Assembly: GCF_000717335.1 (NCBI RefSeq)
Contig: NZ_JNYZ01000050.1
Location: 1 to 64,000 of the forward strand
DNA from: Amycolatopsis jejuensis
GTDB taxonomy: Bacteria; Actinomycetota; Actinomycetes; Mycobacteriales; Pseudonocardiaceae
Direction: 5' to 3'
DNA length: 64,000 nt
The notes below the pieces were generated by a model. It saw only the letters and a program-made list of their open reading frames with translations, had not been told where the DNA came from and made no database searches. This document shows positions 23,610 to 31,999 of the stretch, piece after piece. The position numbers and the translations under genes are program-made. Each line of letters opens with the position of its first letter. The first letter of the stretch is position 1.

Positions 23610-24417
23610 CACCACGGTCCTGCACACGCTGGAACGCGGGCTCCAGGTGCTGGAAGCTGTCGCCGCGGCAGACGGCGCGGCAACCGCCAAGGTGCTCAGC
23701 CGCCAGCTCGGCATCAAGATCGGCACCTGCTACCACCTGCTCCGCACGCTCGTCGCGGGTGGTTACCTGATCCGGCTGCCCGGCGGCCGGTACGACGTGG
23801 GCCCGCGAGCGGCGTCGCTGAGCCGCCACCTGCAGCGGCGGTCCGGGCCGTCACCCGAGCTGGCGCTGATCCTCACCCGGCTGCACAACAAGACCCACGA
23901 GACCTCGTACATCGCCGGCTGGCATCACGGAACGCTTACACTGCAACACTTCCTGTCCGGGCTGCACACGCTCAACGTCGGCAACCTCGACGTCGGGTAC
24001 ACCGGCAGCATGCACGCCCGCGCGTCGTGCAAGGCGGTGCTCGCCTTCCTGCCGGAGGAGCAGGTCGCGGCGATGTTCGACGGCGTGCCGATGGAGCCGG
24101 TGACGCCGAACACGATCACCGATTACGAAGCCCTCACCGCCGATCTCTCCGCGATCCGGCGCCGCGGGTACGCCATGGACCTGGAGGAATTCAGCCCCGG
24201 CGTGTGCTGCGTGGCCGCGCCGTTCTTCGGCGAGAGCGGGGTGCCGGCCGGTGCGTTCACCGTTTCCGTGCCGCAGCCGCGGTTCGTCGAACGGCAAGCG
24301 TGGCTGATCAAGGAGGTCCGCGAGGCCGCCGTGATGGCGAGCGGCCTGCTCCGCACCGGACGGCTGGTCGTGCCGACGCCCGAACCGTCCGGCTGTGCCA
24401 CCCGAGACGTTTCCTGA
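23602..24417 (+). CDS. IclR-family transcriptional regulator
   Basis: A 271-residue regulator. The winged helix (about 5-65) includes AAATAKVLSRQLGIKIGTCYHLLRTL-like sequence and the effector domain runs from about 85, with TYIAGWHHG-type and SCKAVLAFL segments. It differs from most IclR proteins in a HNKTHETSYIAGW stretch that may shape the ligand pocket. Located between the M20 gene (8-bp overlap) and the E1 genes (39-bp gap), it is the likely controller of this cluster. No clear repeat of an operator was found. Confidence 0.92.
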   Translation: MADTTVLHTLERGLQVLEAVAAADGAATAKVLSRQLGIKIGTCYHLLRTLVAGGYLIRLPGGRYDVGPRAASLSRHLQRRSGPSPELALILTRLHNKTHETSYIAGWHHGTLTLQHFLSGLHTLNVGNLDVGYTGSMHARASCKAVLAFLPEEQVAAMFDGVPMEPVTPNTITDYEALTADLSAIRRRGYAMDLEEFSPGVCCVAAPFFGESGVPAGAFTVSVPQPRFVERQAWLIKEVREAAVMASGLLRTGRLVVPTPEPSGCATRDVS

Positions 24418-24456
24418 CCCTGTTTCCCTTACCCGAGCACGAAAGTGGGTACCCCC

Positions 24457-25413
24457 ATGCCCGAACCCGCCGCGCTGCTGCGTCATCTGGAGGCGATGCA
24501 GCGCATCCGTTTCTTCGAGGAAGAGGTCACCCGCCTGCGCGGGACCGGCGACGTCGTCGGCTCGGTCCACCTGTGCAACGGCCAGGAAGCCGTTTACGTC
24601 GGCGCCTGCGCAGCCCTGGACCTCAGCCGCGACGCCGTTTTCCCCACCTATCGCGGACACGGCTGGACCTTGGCCTGCGGCGCTCCGCCGCACGCGCTGT
24701 TCGCCGAACTCCTCGGCCGCCGGACCGGAATCAACGGCGGCCGCGGCGGTTCCGCCTACCTCACGGCACCGGAACACGGCATGTACGGCGAGAATTCGAT
24801 CGTCGGCGCCGGAGCCCCGATTGCCGCCGGAGCCGCGCTCGCCGCCACCTTCGACGGGTCCGGCCGCGTCGCACTCGCCGCGTTCGGCGACGGCGCGCTC
24901 AACCAGGGCGCAGTACACGAAGCGATGAATTTCGCCGCGGTACGGCGACTCCCGGTGATCTTCCTCGTCGAGAACAACCTGTACTCCGAGCTCACCCCGA
25001 TCGCCGACATGGTGCGCATCGACAAGCTCTTCCGCCGCGCGTCCGCCTACGGCATGCCCGGTGCGCGGATCGACGGCAACGACCCCGAAGCCGTCCGGAC
25101 CGCCGTTGCCGAAGCCGTCCGCCGGGCGCGCGAGGGCGAGGGTCCGGTGCTGCTGGAAGCCATGACCCAGCGCATCGTCGGCCACTACATCGGGGACGCC
25201 CAGCACTATCGGCCCGCCGGTGAGCTGGACGAAGCCGCGTCCGCCGAACCGATCGGCCGCATCATCCGCGAACTCCTCGCCGCCGGCGTCGATCAGTCCG
25301 AAGTGGACCCCGTCGTCGCGCGTGTGGCCCGCGAGATCGCCGACGCGTCCGCACAGGCCCTCGCCGACCCGATCGCCGATCCCTCGACCGTCCTGGAGCA
25401 CCTGTATGCCTGA
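24457..25413 (+). CDS. 2-oxoacid dehydrogenase E1 component, alpha subunit
   Basis: A 318-residue ThDP-binding alpha subunit of the acetoin/pyruvate dehydrogenase type. The diphosphate motif GDGALNQGAVHEAMNFAAV...VENN is clear, as is VFPTYRGHG in the substrate channel. ATG at 24457 was taken; GTG at 24445 in frame is possible. It overlaps the beta subunit gene by 8 bp. In the full complex it decarboxylates a 2-oxo acid and passes the acyl unit to lipoyl-E2. No E2 or E3 gene is in the window, so it either borrows a distant partner or works in a non-acylating way. Confidence 0.9.
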   Translation: MPEPAALLRHLEAMQRIRFFEEEVTRLRGTGDVVGSVHLCNGQEAVYVGACAALDLSRDAVFPTYRGHGWTLACGAPPHALFAELLGRRTGINGGRGGSAYLTAPEHGMYGENSIVGAGAPIAAGAALAATFDGSGRVALAAFGDGALNQGAVHEAMNFAAVRRLPVIFLVENNLYSELTPIADMVRIDKLFRRASAYGMPGARIDGNDPEAVRTAVAEAVRRAREGEGPVLLEAMTQRIVGHYIGDAQHYRPAGELDEAASAEPIGRIIRELLAAGVDQSEVDPVVARVAREIADASAQALADPIADPSTVLEHLYA

Positions 25414-26389
25414 GATCAAGAAACTCTCGTACGCCGAGGCCGTGAACGCGGCGTTGCGCCGTGCGCTCGAGGAACGCCCCGAGGCTCTGCTGTTCGGCGA
25501 GGACGTCGGCAAGCCCGGCGGCGTGTTCGGCGTGACGAAGGGGCTGCACAAGCTGTTCGGCGACCGCGTTTTCGACACCCCGATCTCGGAGTCGGCGATC
25601 CTCGGCGGCGCGGTCGGGTCCGCGATGTTCGGACGGCGGCCGATCGTCGAGATCATGTGGGCCGACTTCTTCCTCGTGGCCCTTGACCAGCTGGTGAACC
25701 AGGCGGCGAACGTCCGTTACGTGTCGCGTGGGGCATTGTCCGCGCCGATCACCGTCCGGACGCAGCAGGGCAGCGCGCCGGGCGCGTGCGCGCAGCATTC
25801 GCAGAGCCTGGAGGCGTTCTTCGCGCACATCCCCGGCCTGCGCGTTTGCCTGCCCGCCACCCACCAGGACGCCTACGACCTGCTGCTCTCCGCGATCTGG
25901 TGCGACGACCCGGTGGTCGTCATCGAAAACCGCACGCTCTACCACGCGGGTAAGCAGGAAGTGCAGCTCGGCGGCGAAATCCGGCCGTTCGGCGGCGCCG
26001 CGGTACGCCGTCCTGGCACCGACGTCACCGTCCTGACCTGGGGCGCAATGCAACACCGCGTCCTCGACGCGGCCGAGCGGCTCGCCGGAGACGGCATCGA
26101 CGCCGAGGTCCTCGACGCGCGCTGGGTCCGGCCGTTCGACCTCGACACCCTCCTGGGCAGCGTCCGCCGCACCGGTCGGCTGGTCGTCGCCCACGAGGCG
26201 CACACGGTCGGCGGATTCGGCGGCGAGGTCGTGGCCGCGGTCGCCGAAGCCGGGGTGCCACTGCATTGCCCGCCCGTCCGGATCGGCGCGCCCGACGCGC
26301 GGATTCCCGCCGCGCCGGCCCTCGCCGGTGCCGTGATCCCGACCGCCGACGTGATCGCCGAGGCCGTCACCAAAGCCGTCCACGCCTGA
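25406..26389 (+). CDS. 2-oxoacid dehydrogenase E1 component, beta subunit
   Basis: A 327-residue beta subunit. It contains LLFGEDVGKPGGVFGVTKGL, FDTPISESAILGGAVGSAMFG, the QGSAPGACAQHSQSLEAFFAHIPG segment and the C-terminal transketolase domain (VTVLTWGAMQH). It forms the alpha2beta2 E1 with the upstream gene, from which it overlaps 8 bp. The GE(D)VG and SES motifs for ThDP contact are intact. The next gene, 16 bp on, is an acetoacetate-decarboxylase-like protein rather than E2, which is unusual. Confidence 0.9.
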   Translation: MPEIKKLSYAEAVNAALRRALEERPEALLFGEDVGKPGGVFGVTKGLHKLFGDRVFDTPISESAILGGAVGSAMFGRRPIVEIMWADFFLVALDQLVNQAANVRYVSRGALSAPITVRTQQGSAPGACAQHSQSLEAFFAHIPGLRVCLPATHQDAYDLLLSAIWCDDPVVVIENRTLYHAGKQEVQLGGEIRPFGGAAVRRPGTDVTVLTWGAMQHRVLDAAERLAGDGIDAEVLDARWVRPFDLDTLLGSVRRTGRLVVAHEAHTVGGFGGEVVAAVAEAGVPLHCPPVRIGAPDARIPAAPALAGAVIPTADVIAEAVTKAVHA

Positions 26390-26405
26390 CCCCCCGGAGA
26401 CTCCC

Positions 26406-27203
26406 ATGTCCCTGTCCATGCCCGCATTTGCGCCGCTGTACGGAGTCGGCGCGGAATCCGTGGACCTGCGCTGGCTCACCGTCGAATACCGCACCGACCC
26501 GTCGGTGCTCGCCAGCATTCTTCCCGCCCCGCTGACCCCGACCGGCGATCCGCGCGTCGCCATCTGGGTCGCGGAGTTCCTCGGCGCGGAGTTCCACCTG
26601 CCCGACGGCGCCGTCGAACGACGCCCGCCGTACCTGCAGGGTGGCGTTTGCGTGCAGTGCCGCCGGGAGGACGAGGTGGGCGCGTACCCGCTCACGTTCT
26701 TCATCGAGGGCCTCAACCACGGCACGCTCGGTCGGGAAATCTTCGGCCTGCCCAAGAAACAGGCCCGCGCGGTGCGCCTCGCCGACGACGGCACCAGCGC
26801 CCGGATCGTCACGGCGAACGACATCGAGGTCGTGTCCGTCGCGGCGCAGCCCACCGAACAGCACGCCGAGATCGACCCCATCCCGGACTGGTTCGCGCGG
26901 CATTTCACGCTCAAACTCATCCCCAGCGCGGAAGGCACCGGCTACGACATCAGCCGTCTCGTCCGCGTTCCGTTCCGGAGTTCGCAGCCCGGCGAAGGCT
27001 GGGAAGGCACCGCGGACGTCGTGCTGCGGGAATCCGCCGCGGACCCGCTGAGCACGCTCGGCTGCCGGGAGGTGGTGCACGCCCGCTACGGCCGGGTCCG
27101 CCTGGAGGTCGGCTTCGGCAAGTACCTCGACCACGTCGACGAGATCCCCGTTGCCGGGACCCCGGATTGGGGCACCGCGGCAGAGAAAGCAGGTGCCCGA
27201 TGA
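26406..27203 (+). CDS. Acetoacetate decarboxylase-family protein
   Basis: A 265-residue protein of the ADC-like superfamily. FGLPKKQARAV holds the tandem lysines, of which one would form the Schiff base, and the surrounding PYLQGGVCVQCRRED, PLTFFIEG and AAWEFLGAEFHLP-like segments match the barrel. Members include true acetoacetate decarboxylases and aldolase-dehydratases that act on keto acids. It follows E1 beta by 16 bp and overlaps the transporter by 4 bp. A role in processing the keto acid produced by transamination is inferred. Confidence 0.85.
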   Translation: MSLSMPAFAPLYGVGAESVDLRWLTVEYRTDPSVLASILPAPLTPTGDPRVAIWVAEFLGAEFHLPDGAVERRPPYLQGGVCVQCRREDEVGAYPLTFFIEGLNHGTLGREIFGLPKKQARAVRLADDGTSARIVTANDIEVVSVAAQPTEQHAEIDPIPDWFARHFTLKLIPSAEGTGYDISRLVRVPFRSSQPGEGWEGTADVVLRESAADPLSTLGCREVVHARYGRVRLEVGFGKYLDHVDEIPVAGTPDWGTAAEKAGAR

Positions 27204-28507
27204 CTGCCACCGCAACCATCCGCACCACGCTCACTCGCACGCAGCGTACGTCGATCATCGCGGCCTGTATCGGGAACTTCATCGAGTGGTACGAGTTCGT
27301 CCTGTACGGCTACCTCGCGTCCACGATCGCAGTGCTCTACTTCCCCGTCGCCGACCCGGCCGCCGGGCTGCTGCTGACGTTCGCGGTGTTCGGTGTCAGC
27401 TTCATCGTGCGACCGCTCGGCGGCGTGGTGTTCGGCTACATCGGCGACCGCTACGGCCGTCGCAGCGCGCTGTCGGCGATCATCCTGCTGATCTCACTGG
27501 GCACGGCGTTGATGGCGGCAGTGCCGACGTACGCGTCGATCGGCGTCGCGGCGCCGATCCTGATCCTCGTGCTGCGGCTGGCCCAAGGCCTGTCCGCGGG
27601 TGGTGAATGGACCGGCGCGGTGTCGTACATCATCGAAAGCGCGCCACCCGGGAAACGCGCGTACTACGGCAGCTGGCAGACGATCACGATCGTGCTCGGC
27701 ATGATGGTCGCCGGGTTGTCCAGCCTGGCGTGCACCGAACTGCTGACCCCGACGGCACTGCAGTCGTGGGGCTGGCGGATCCCGTTCCTGCTCGCGCTGC
27801 CGCTCGGCCTGGTCGGGCTGTACCTGCGGCTGCGGCTCGACGAAACCCCGGAGTACACCGAGCTCGTCGCCGAAGGCGGGCACGAACGCGCGCCGCTGCG
27901 GGCCACCCTGAAACACGACTGGCGTTCGATGCTCCGGATCGCCGCGCTCGTGTGCTCGCCGACCATGTGCACGTACGTCCTGCTCGTGTACGGGCCGACG
28001 TATCTGACCACTGAGCTGCACGTACCGTCCGGATCGGCGAAGGTCGCCGGGTTCGCCGCGATGGCGGTCCTGATCGTGCTCACCGTGATCTTCGCGCGGA
28101 TGTGCGACCGGATCGGCCGCAAGCCGTTCCTGCTCGCGGGCGCGGCCTGGGTGCTGGTGACCGCGCCGCTCGGATTCTTCTTGCTGCACCAGGGTTCTCT
28201 CGGTTTCCTGATCGCCGGTCTCGGCGTGATGGTGGTCGGCGAAGCCCTCATGCTCGGACCGCAGCCGGCGCTGTTCGCCGAGCTGTTCCCCACCGCCCGC
28301 CGCTACAGCGGGGTCGGCATCGGCTACAACCTGGGTGTCGTCCTCTTCGGCGGCGCCGGGCCCTTGGTCGCCACAGCAATCCTCGAAGCGACCGGAAACA
28401 CGTACGCGCCCGCCTGGTATCTGGCCGCGGGCGCACTGATCAGCCTGGTCGCGGCGTTCTGCACGCCCGAGACCCGGCACAGCTCCCTCCAGGGAGGAAC
28501 CCCATGA
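27200..28507 (+). CDS. MFS transporter, metabolite:H+ symporter type
   Basis: A 435-residue twelve-helix transporter of the MHS family. The signature ACIGNFIEWYEFVLYGYLAS in helix 1, GDRYGRR in the first cytoplasmic loop and RLAQGLSAGGEWTGAVSYI in helix 4 are textbook. MHS carriers take up organic acids such as citrate, 2-oxoglutarate, proline/betaine and shikimate. ATG 27200 overlaps the ADC stop by 4 bp, and its own stop overlaps the NCS1 gene by 4 bp. It likely imports a carboxylated substrate or intermediate. Confidence 0.92.
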   Translation: MTATATIRTTLTRTQRTSIIAACIGNFIEWYEFVLYGYLASTIAVLYFPVADPAAGLLLTFAVFGVSFIVRPLGGVVFGYIGDRYGRRSALSAIILLISLGTALMAAVPTYASIGVAAPILILVLRLAQGLSAGGEWTGAVSYIIESAPPGKRAYYGSWQTITIVLGMMVAGLSSLACTELLTPTALQSWGWRIPFLLALPLGLVGLYLRLRLDETPEYTELVAEGGHERAPLRATLKHDWRSMLRIAALVCSPTMCTYVLLVYGPTYLTTELHVPSGSAKVAGFAAMAVLIVLTVIFARMCDRIGRKPFLLAGAAWVLVTAPLGFFLLHQGSLGFLIAGLGVMVVGEALMLGPQPALFAELFPTARRYSGVGIGYNLGVVLFGGAGPLVATAILEATGNTYAPAWYLAAGALISLVAAFCTPETRHSSLQGGTP

Positions 28508-30027
28508 CCGAAGCCTGGGCCGAAAACCGCGAGGACTACGCACTGCGCCCGGTGCCGTCGAGTTACCAGAAGTGGAGTGTGTCGTCGCTCTTCGGCGTGA
28601 TGTTCGGGATCACGACCGCGATGTTCTTCTTCTCGTGGGGCGGCACGCTCGTGCATGCCTACGGGACCGTGAACCTGGTCATCGGGCTGGTGATCGCGAC
28701 CGTGATCGTCGGTGCGCTGGCCTACCTCTGGACCAGTGCCGCGTCCCGCAGCGGCCTCGGCTCCGACCTGCTGACCCGCGGTGCCGGGTTCGGGTTCCTC
28801 GGCTCCACCGTGACGTCCCTGATCTTCGCCGTGAACTCGTTGCTGTTCTTCGCGTTCGAGGGCTCGATCATGGCGAACGCGGTGATGGCGGAGTGGCCGT
28901 CGGTGCCGCCCTGGGTCGTGTACACCGTTGCCGGGGCGATTTTCATCCCGCTGACCTGGTACGGGCTGCGGTTGGTGAACATCCTGATGTGGGTGACGCT
29001 GCCGGTGTTCGCGGTGTTCATGGTACTCACGATCTGGCACGCCGCCCGTACGCCGGTCGATGTCGGTTTCTGGTCCTACCGGCCTGCCGCCGGGGCGGAT
29101 CCGGCCGCCGGACCGCCGGTACTGCAGCTGCTCGCCGCCGCTTTCGGGGTGGCCGGCACGATTCCCGTCGCCGCGGACTTCGGCCGGTTCATCCCGGCCC
29201 GGCGCAGGCGGCTCGGGTCCTTCGTGGTCGGTCCGGTGTTCGCCGCGGTGACGTTCCTCGGCCCGACGCTGCTCGGCGCGTGGCTGTCGCTGCGCTTCGG
29301 CGAGACCGACCCGGGCAAGTACCTGCCAGGCGTGTTCGGGGTGTGGGGCGTGCTGTTCGTCGTCACCACCCAGCTGCGGATCAACCTGAGCAACGCCTAC
29401 TCCGGGTCGCTGCAGTTCGCCGGGTTCTTCTGCCGCATCTTCGGCGTGACGCCGGGGCGGCACTGGTTCGTGGTGCTCACCGTCGTGCTCGGCACCGCGC
29501 TGATGTTCGGCGACCTCTACAGCAGGCTCAACGCGGTCCTCACCTTCGGCGGCGTGTTCATGCTCGCGTGGATCGCCTGTGTGGTCTCGGACATGACGAT
29601 CAACAAGCGGCTCCTCAAGTTGTCCCCACCTGAGTTCGAATACCGCCGGTCGCGGCTGCCCGCGTTCAACCCGGTCGGGCTCGGCGCGATCGCGGGCGCG
29701 CTGGTCGTGTCGGCTCCCCCGGCGTTCGGGTTGTTCGGGCCGCTGGGCATGACGCTGGCGCCGTTCATCGCCGCCGCGGTGGGATTCGTGCTCGTGCCGG
29801 TGATCGCGCTGGCGACCCGGGGCCGGACGTACACCGTTCCGTCCACGGCCGAGGAGGTCACCGATCTCGTGACGTGTGTCGTGTGTTCCGAGCAGCACGC
29901 AAGCGAGGATTTCGTCTCCTGCCCGTTCCATCGCGGCTCTGTCTGTTCGGTGTGCTGTGCTGCCGAACGCTCGTGCCGCTCGCTGTGCAAGAAATCGCCG
30001 GTAGCATTGGAAAGGACCCCCGCATGA
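28504..30027 (+). CDS. NCS1-family permease with cysteine-rich C-terminal tail
   Basis: A 507-residue permease of the purine-cytosine/hydantoin (NCS1) family, with about twelve transmembrane segments between residues 30 and 440, starting YQKWSVSSLFGVMFGITTA. NCS1 carriers move nucleobases, hydantoins, allantoin or related ring compounds. The odd feature is the last 65 residues: after the last helix comes a hydrophilic segment with nine cysteines and a histidine, in CVVC, SCPFH, VCSVCC, SCRS and LCKK groups, resembling a zinc-binding domain. Overlaps of 4 bp on both sides place it within the operon. The tail could be a regulatory metal or redox sensor. Confidence 0.88.
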   Translation: MTEAWAENREDYALRPVPSSYQKWSVSSLFGVMFGITTAMFFFSWGGTLVHAYGTVNLVIGLVIATVIVGALAYLWTSAASRSGLGSDLLTRGAGFGFLGSTVTSLIFAVNSLLFFAFEGSIMANAVMAEWPSVPPWVVYTVAGAIFIPLTWYGLRLVNILMWVTLPVFAVFMVLTIWHAARTPVDVGFWSYRPAAGADPAAGPPVLQLLAAAFGVAGTIPVAADFGRFIPARRRRLGSFVVGPVFAAVTFLGPTLLGAWLSLRFGETDPGKYLPGVFGVWGVLFVVTTQLRINLSNAYSGSLQFAGFFCRIFGVTPGRHWFVVLTVVLGTALMFGDLYSRLNAVLTFGGVFMLAWIACVVSDMTINKRLLKLSPPEFEYRRSRLPAFNPVGLGAIAGALVVSAPPAFGLFGPLGMTLAPFIAAAVGFVLVPVIALATRGRTYTVPSTAEEVTDLVTCVVCSEQHASEDFVSCPFHRGSVCSVCCAAERSCRSLCKKSPVALERTPA

Positions 30028-30536
30028 ACGACCTCCTCGCCCGCATCGAGCGGCTCGAAGACCTCGAAGCCATCCGGCAGCTGAAGAGCGAGTACGCCCG
30101 CACCTGCGACCTCGGCGCCGACCCGGACGCGCTGATGGCGCTCTTCGCGCCGGAAGGTGACGTGGTGTGGCGCAGCAATGTCTTCGGTGAGCACCACGGG
30201 CACGACGCCATCCACAAGTGGTTCTCCGGGGTGGCCGGGATGATGCCGTGGGCCGCGCATTTCATGGTGAACCCGGTGATCGAGGTCAGCGGGGACACCG
30301 CCAGGGGACGGTGGGACCTGCTCGAATTCGCCACCATGACCGGGGATTCCGGGTTCGAACCGGTCCTGATGACCGGGTGGTACACCGACGAGTTCCGCAA
30401 GGTCGGCGGGCGCTGGTACTTCAGCGTCATCGACATCGCGATGCAGCAGATGTCCGGCTGGCTCGAGGGCTGGGTGCGCGAGCCCAACCGGGGCGGGGAC
30501 CCGCTGGTGGTCGCCGCCGGGCGGGCCCTGCAGTGA
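30024..30536 (+). CDS. SnoaL/NTF2-like protein
   Basis: A 170-residue SnoaL_4-type protein. It starts with the typical helix RIERLEDLEAIRQLKSEYARTCD and has GHDAIHKWFSGV and GRWYFSVIDIAMQ. Members include small dehydratases, isomerases and subunits of ring hydroxylases. It overlaps the permease and amidase genes by 4 bp each, so it is part of the same translational unit. Probable accessory enzyme of the pathway. Confidence 0.8.
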   Translation: MNDLLARIERLEDLEAIRQLKSEYARTCDLGADPDALMALFAPEGDVVWRSNVFGEHHGHDAIHKWFSGVAGMMPWAAHFMVNPVIEVSGDTARGRWDLLEFATMTGDSGFEPVLMTGWYTDEFRKVGGRWYFSVIDIAMQQMSGWLEGWVREPNRGGDPLVVAAGRALQ

Positions 30537-31999
30537 ACGACGTCCTCCGGCAGGCCGAGCGGCTCGGCCTGCCGGTCGGCGCCGCGGAGCTCCCGGCAGT
30601 CCAGGAACTGGTCACGGAAATCCTCGGCACCGTGCGGTCGTTGCCGGTACCAGCGCGTCCTGCGGTTTCTCGTGCCGTGCGGGCACCGTCCACAGAGGAC
30701 GATCCGCTCAACGCCGTGACCTGGTGGACGGACGCCGAACCGACCTCGTCCGGCCCGCTGGACGGGGTCCGGGTCGCGGTGAAGGACTGCATTGCGGTGT
30801 CGGGCGTGCCGATGAGCGCGGGTTCGGCGCTGCTGGCGGGGTTCCGGCCGGACGTCGACAGCACCGTCGTCGCGCGGTTGCGGGCTGCGGGCGCGCGCAT
30901 CGTGGCGACCACGCGAATGGACGAGTTCGGACTGGCCGCGGGCGGTGACACCGGTGTCGGCGGGGCAGTACGCAATCCGTTCGACCCGGACCGGACCGCC
31001 GGTGGGTCGTCGTCGGGTTGTGCGGCTGCCTTGCATTACTCCACTGTGGACGTTGCCGTTGGCGCCGACCAGGGCGGTTCCGTGCGGGTACCAGCGGCGT
31101 GGTGCGGGGTATTCGGGCTGAAGCCGACCAGCGGGCTCGTCCCCGCGACGGGTTCGGTGGGCATCGACCACACCGTCGACCACCTGGGCCCGATCGCCCG
31201 CACCACCGCCGACCTCGCGCGGGTCCTGAACGTCCTCGCCGGACCCGACGGCGCGGACCCCCGGCAGTCCGGCCTGCCACCACCGGTCGACTACTCAGCC
31301 GCCGAGCCTCGCGACCTCTCCGGAGTACGCCTGGGTCTGCTCCGCACGCCCGGTGAACCCGCAGTACAGGCCGCCTTCGACGATGTGGTGGCTTCGCTGA
31401 CGAAGCTGGGCGCGACGATCATTCCCGTCGACCTGCCCGAACTCGCCGACGCAGGCGCGCTGTGCTTCGGCACGACCGTCGAGGGAACCACCGCTCTACT
31501 GGCCGCAGGCGGCAACGGTTACCAGTGGCGCGGACACTATTGGCCGGAACTGGCGCGCGCCGTCGCCGACGGCTGGCGTTCGAATGCCGGTGACCTCGGC
31601 CTCGCCGCGAAGGCCGTGCTGCTCGCCGGGTCCTACCTGCAGGAAACGTACCGCGGCGAGTGGTACGCGATCGCCCAGAACGCCCGGTCCCGGCTGGTGT
31701 CCGGCTACGCCCGCGCCCTCGACGGCGTCGACGCGCTCCTTTCGCCCACCACACCGGGTCTGCCGCATCCAGTTCATGCGGATTCCGACCTGGCCCGCGT
31801 GCGCCGAGGCTGGGCGGTACTGGCGAACACGGTACCGGCCAACCTCACCGGGCACCCGGCGCTGTCCATGCCGCTGGCAGAGGCGGAGGGCTTGCCGGTC
31901 GGCGCAATGCTGACCGGCCACCACTTCGACGAAGCTCGTTTGCTGCAGATTTCCGCGGTATGTGAACGAGAACTGGGTACACGGCCTACTCGATCGTGA
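30533..31999 (+). CDS. Amidase signature-family hydrolase
   Basis: A 488-residue amidase. The Ser-cisSer-Lys triad is visible: lysine in VRVAVKDCIAVSG, the serine pair in AGGSSSGCAAAL, and the nucleophile in GADQGGSVRVPAAWCG. A roughly 70-residue N-terminal extension precedes the core, as is common in indoleacetamide- or mandelamide-type amidases. The GTG start overlaps the upstream stop by 4 bp. It is the last gene of the plus operon and overlaps the convergent dehydrogenase remnant by 14 bp. It hydrolyses an amide to acid and ammonia, probably from the substrate imported by the NCS1 or MHS carrier. Confidence 0.9.
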   Translation: MNDVLRQAERLGLPVGAAELPAVQELVTEILGTVRSLPVPARPAVSRAVRAPSTEDDPLNAVTWWTDAEPTSSGPLDGVRVAVKDCIAVSGVPMSAGSALLAGFRPDVDSTVVARLRAAGARIVATTRMDEFGLAAGGDTGVGGAVRNPFDPDRTAGGSSSGCAAALHYSTVDVAVGADQGGSVRVPAAWCGVFGLKPTSGLVPATGSVGIDHTVDHLGPIARTTADLARVLNVLAGPDGADPRQSGLPPPVDYSAAEPRDLSGVRLGLLRTPGEPAVQAAFDDVVASLTKLGATIIPVDLPELADAGALCFGTTVEGTTALLAAGGNGYQWRGHYWPELARAVADGWRSNAGDLGLAAKAVLLAGSYLQETYRGEWYAIAQNARSRLVSGYARALDGVDALLSPTTPGLPHPVHADSDLARVRRGWAVLANTVPANLTGHPALSMPLAEAEGLPVGAMLTGHHFDEARLLQISAVCERELGTRPTRS

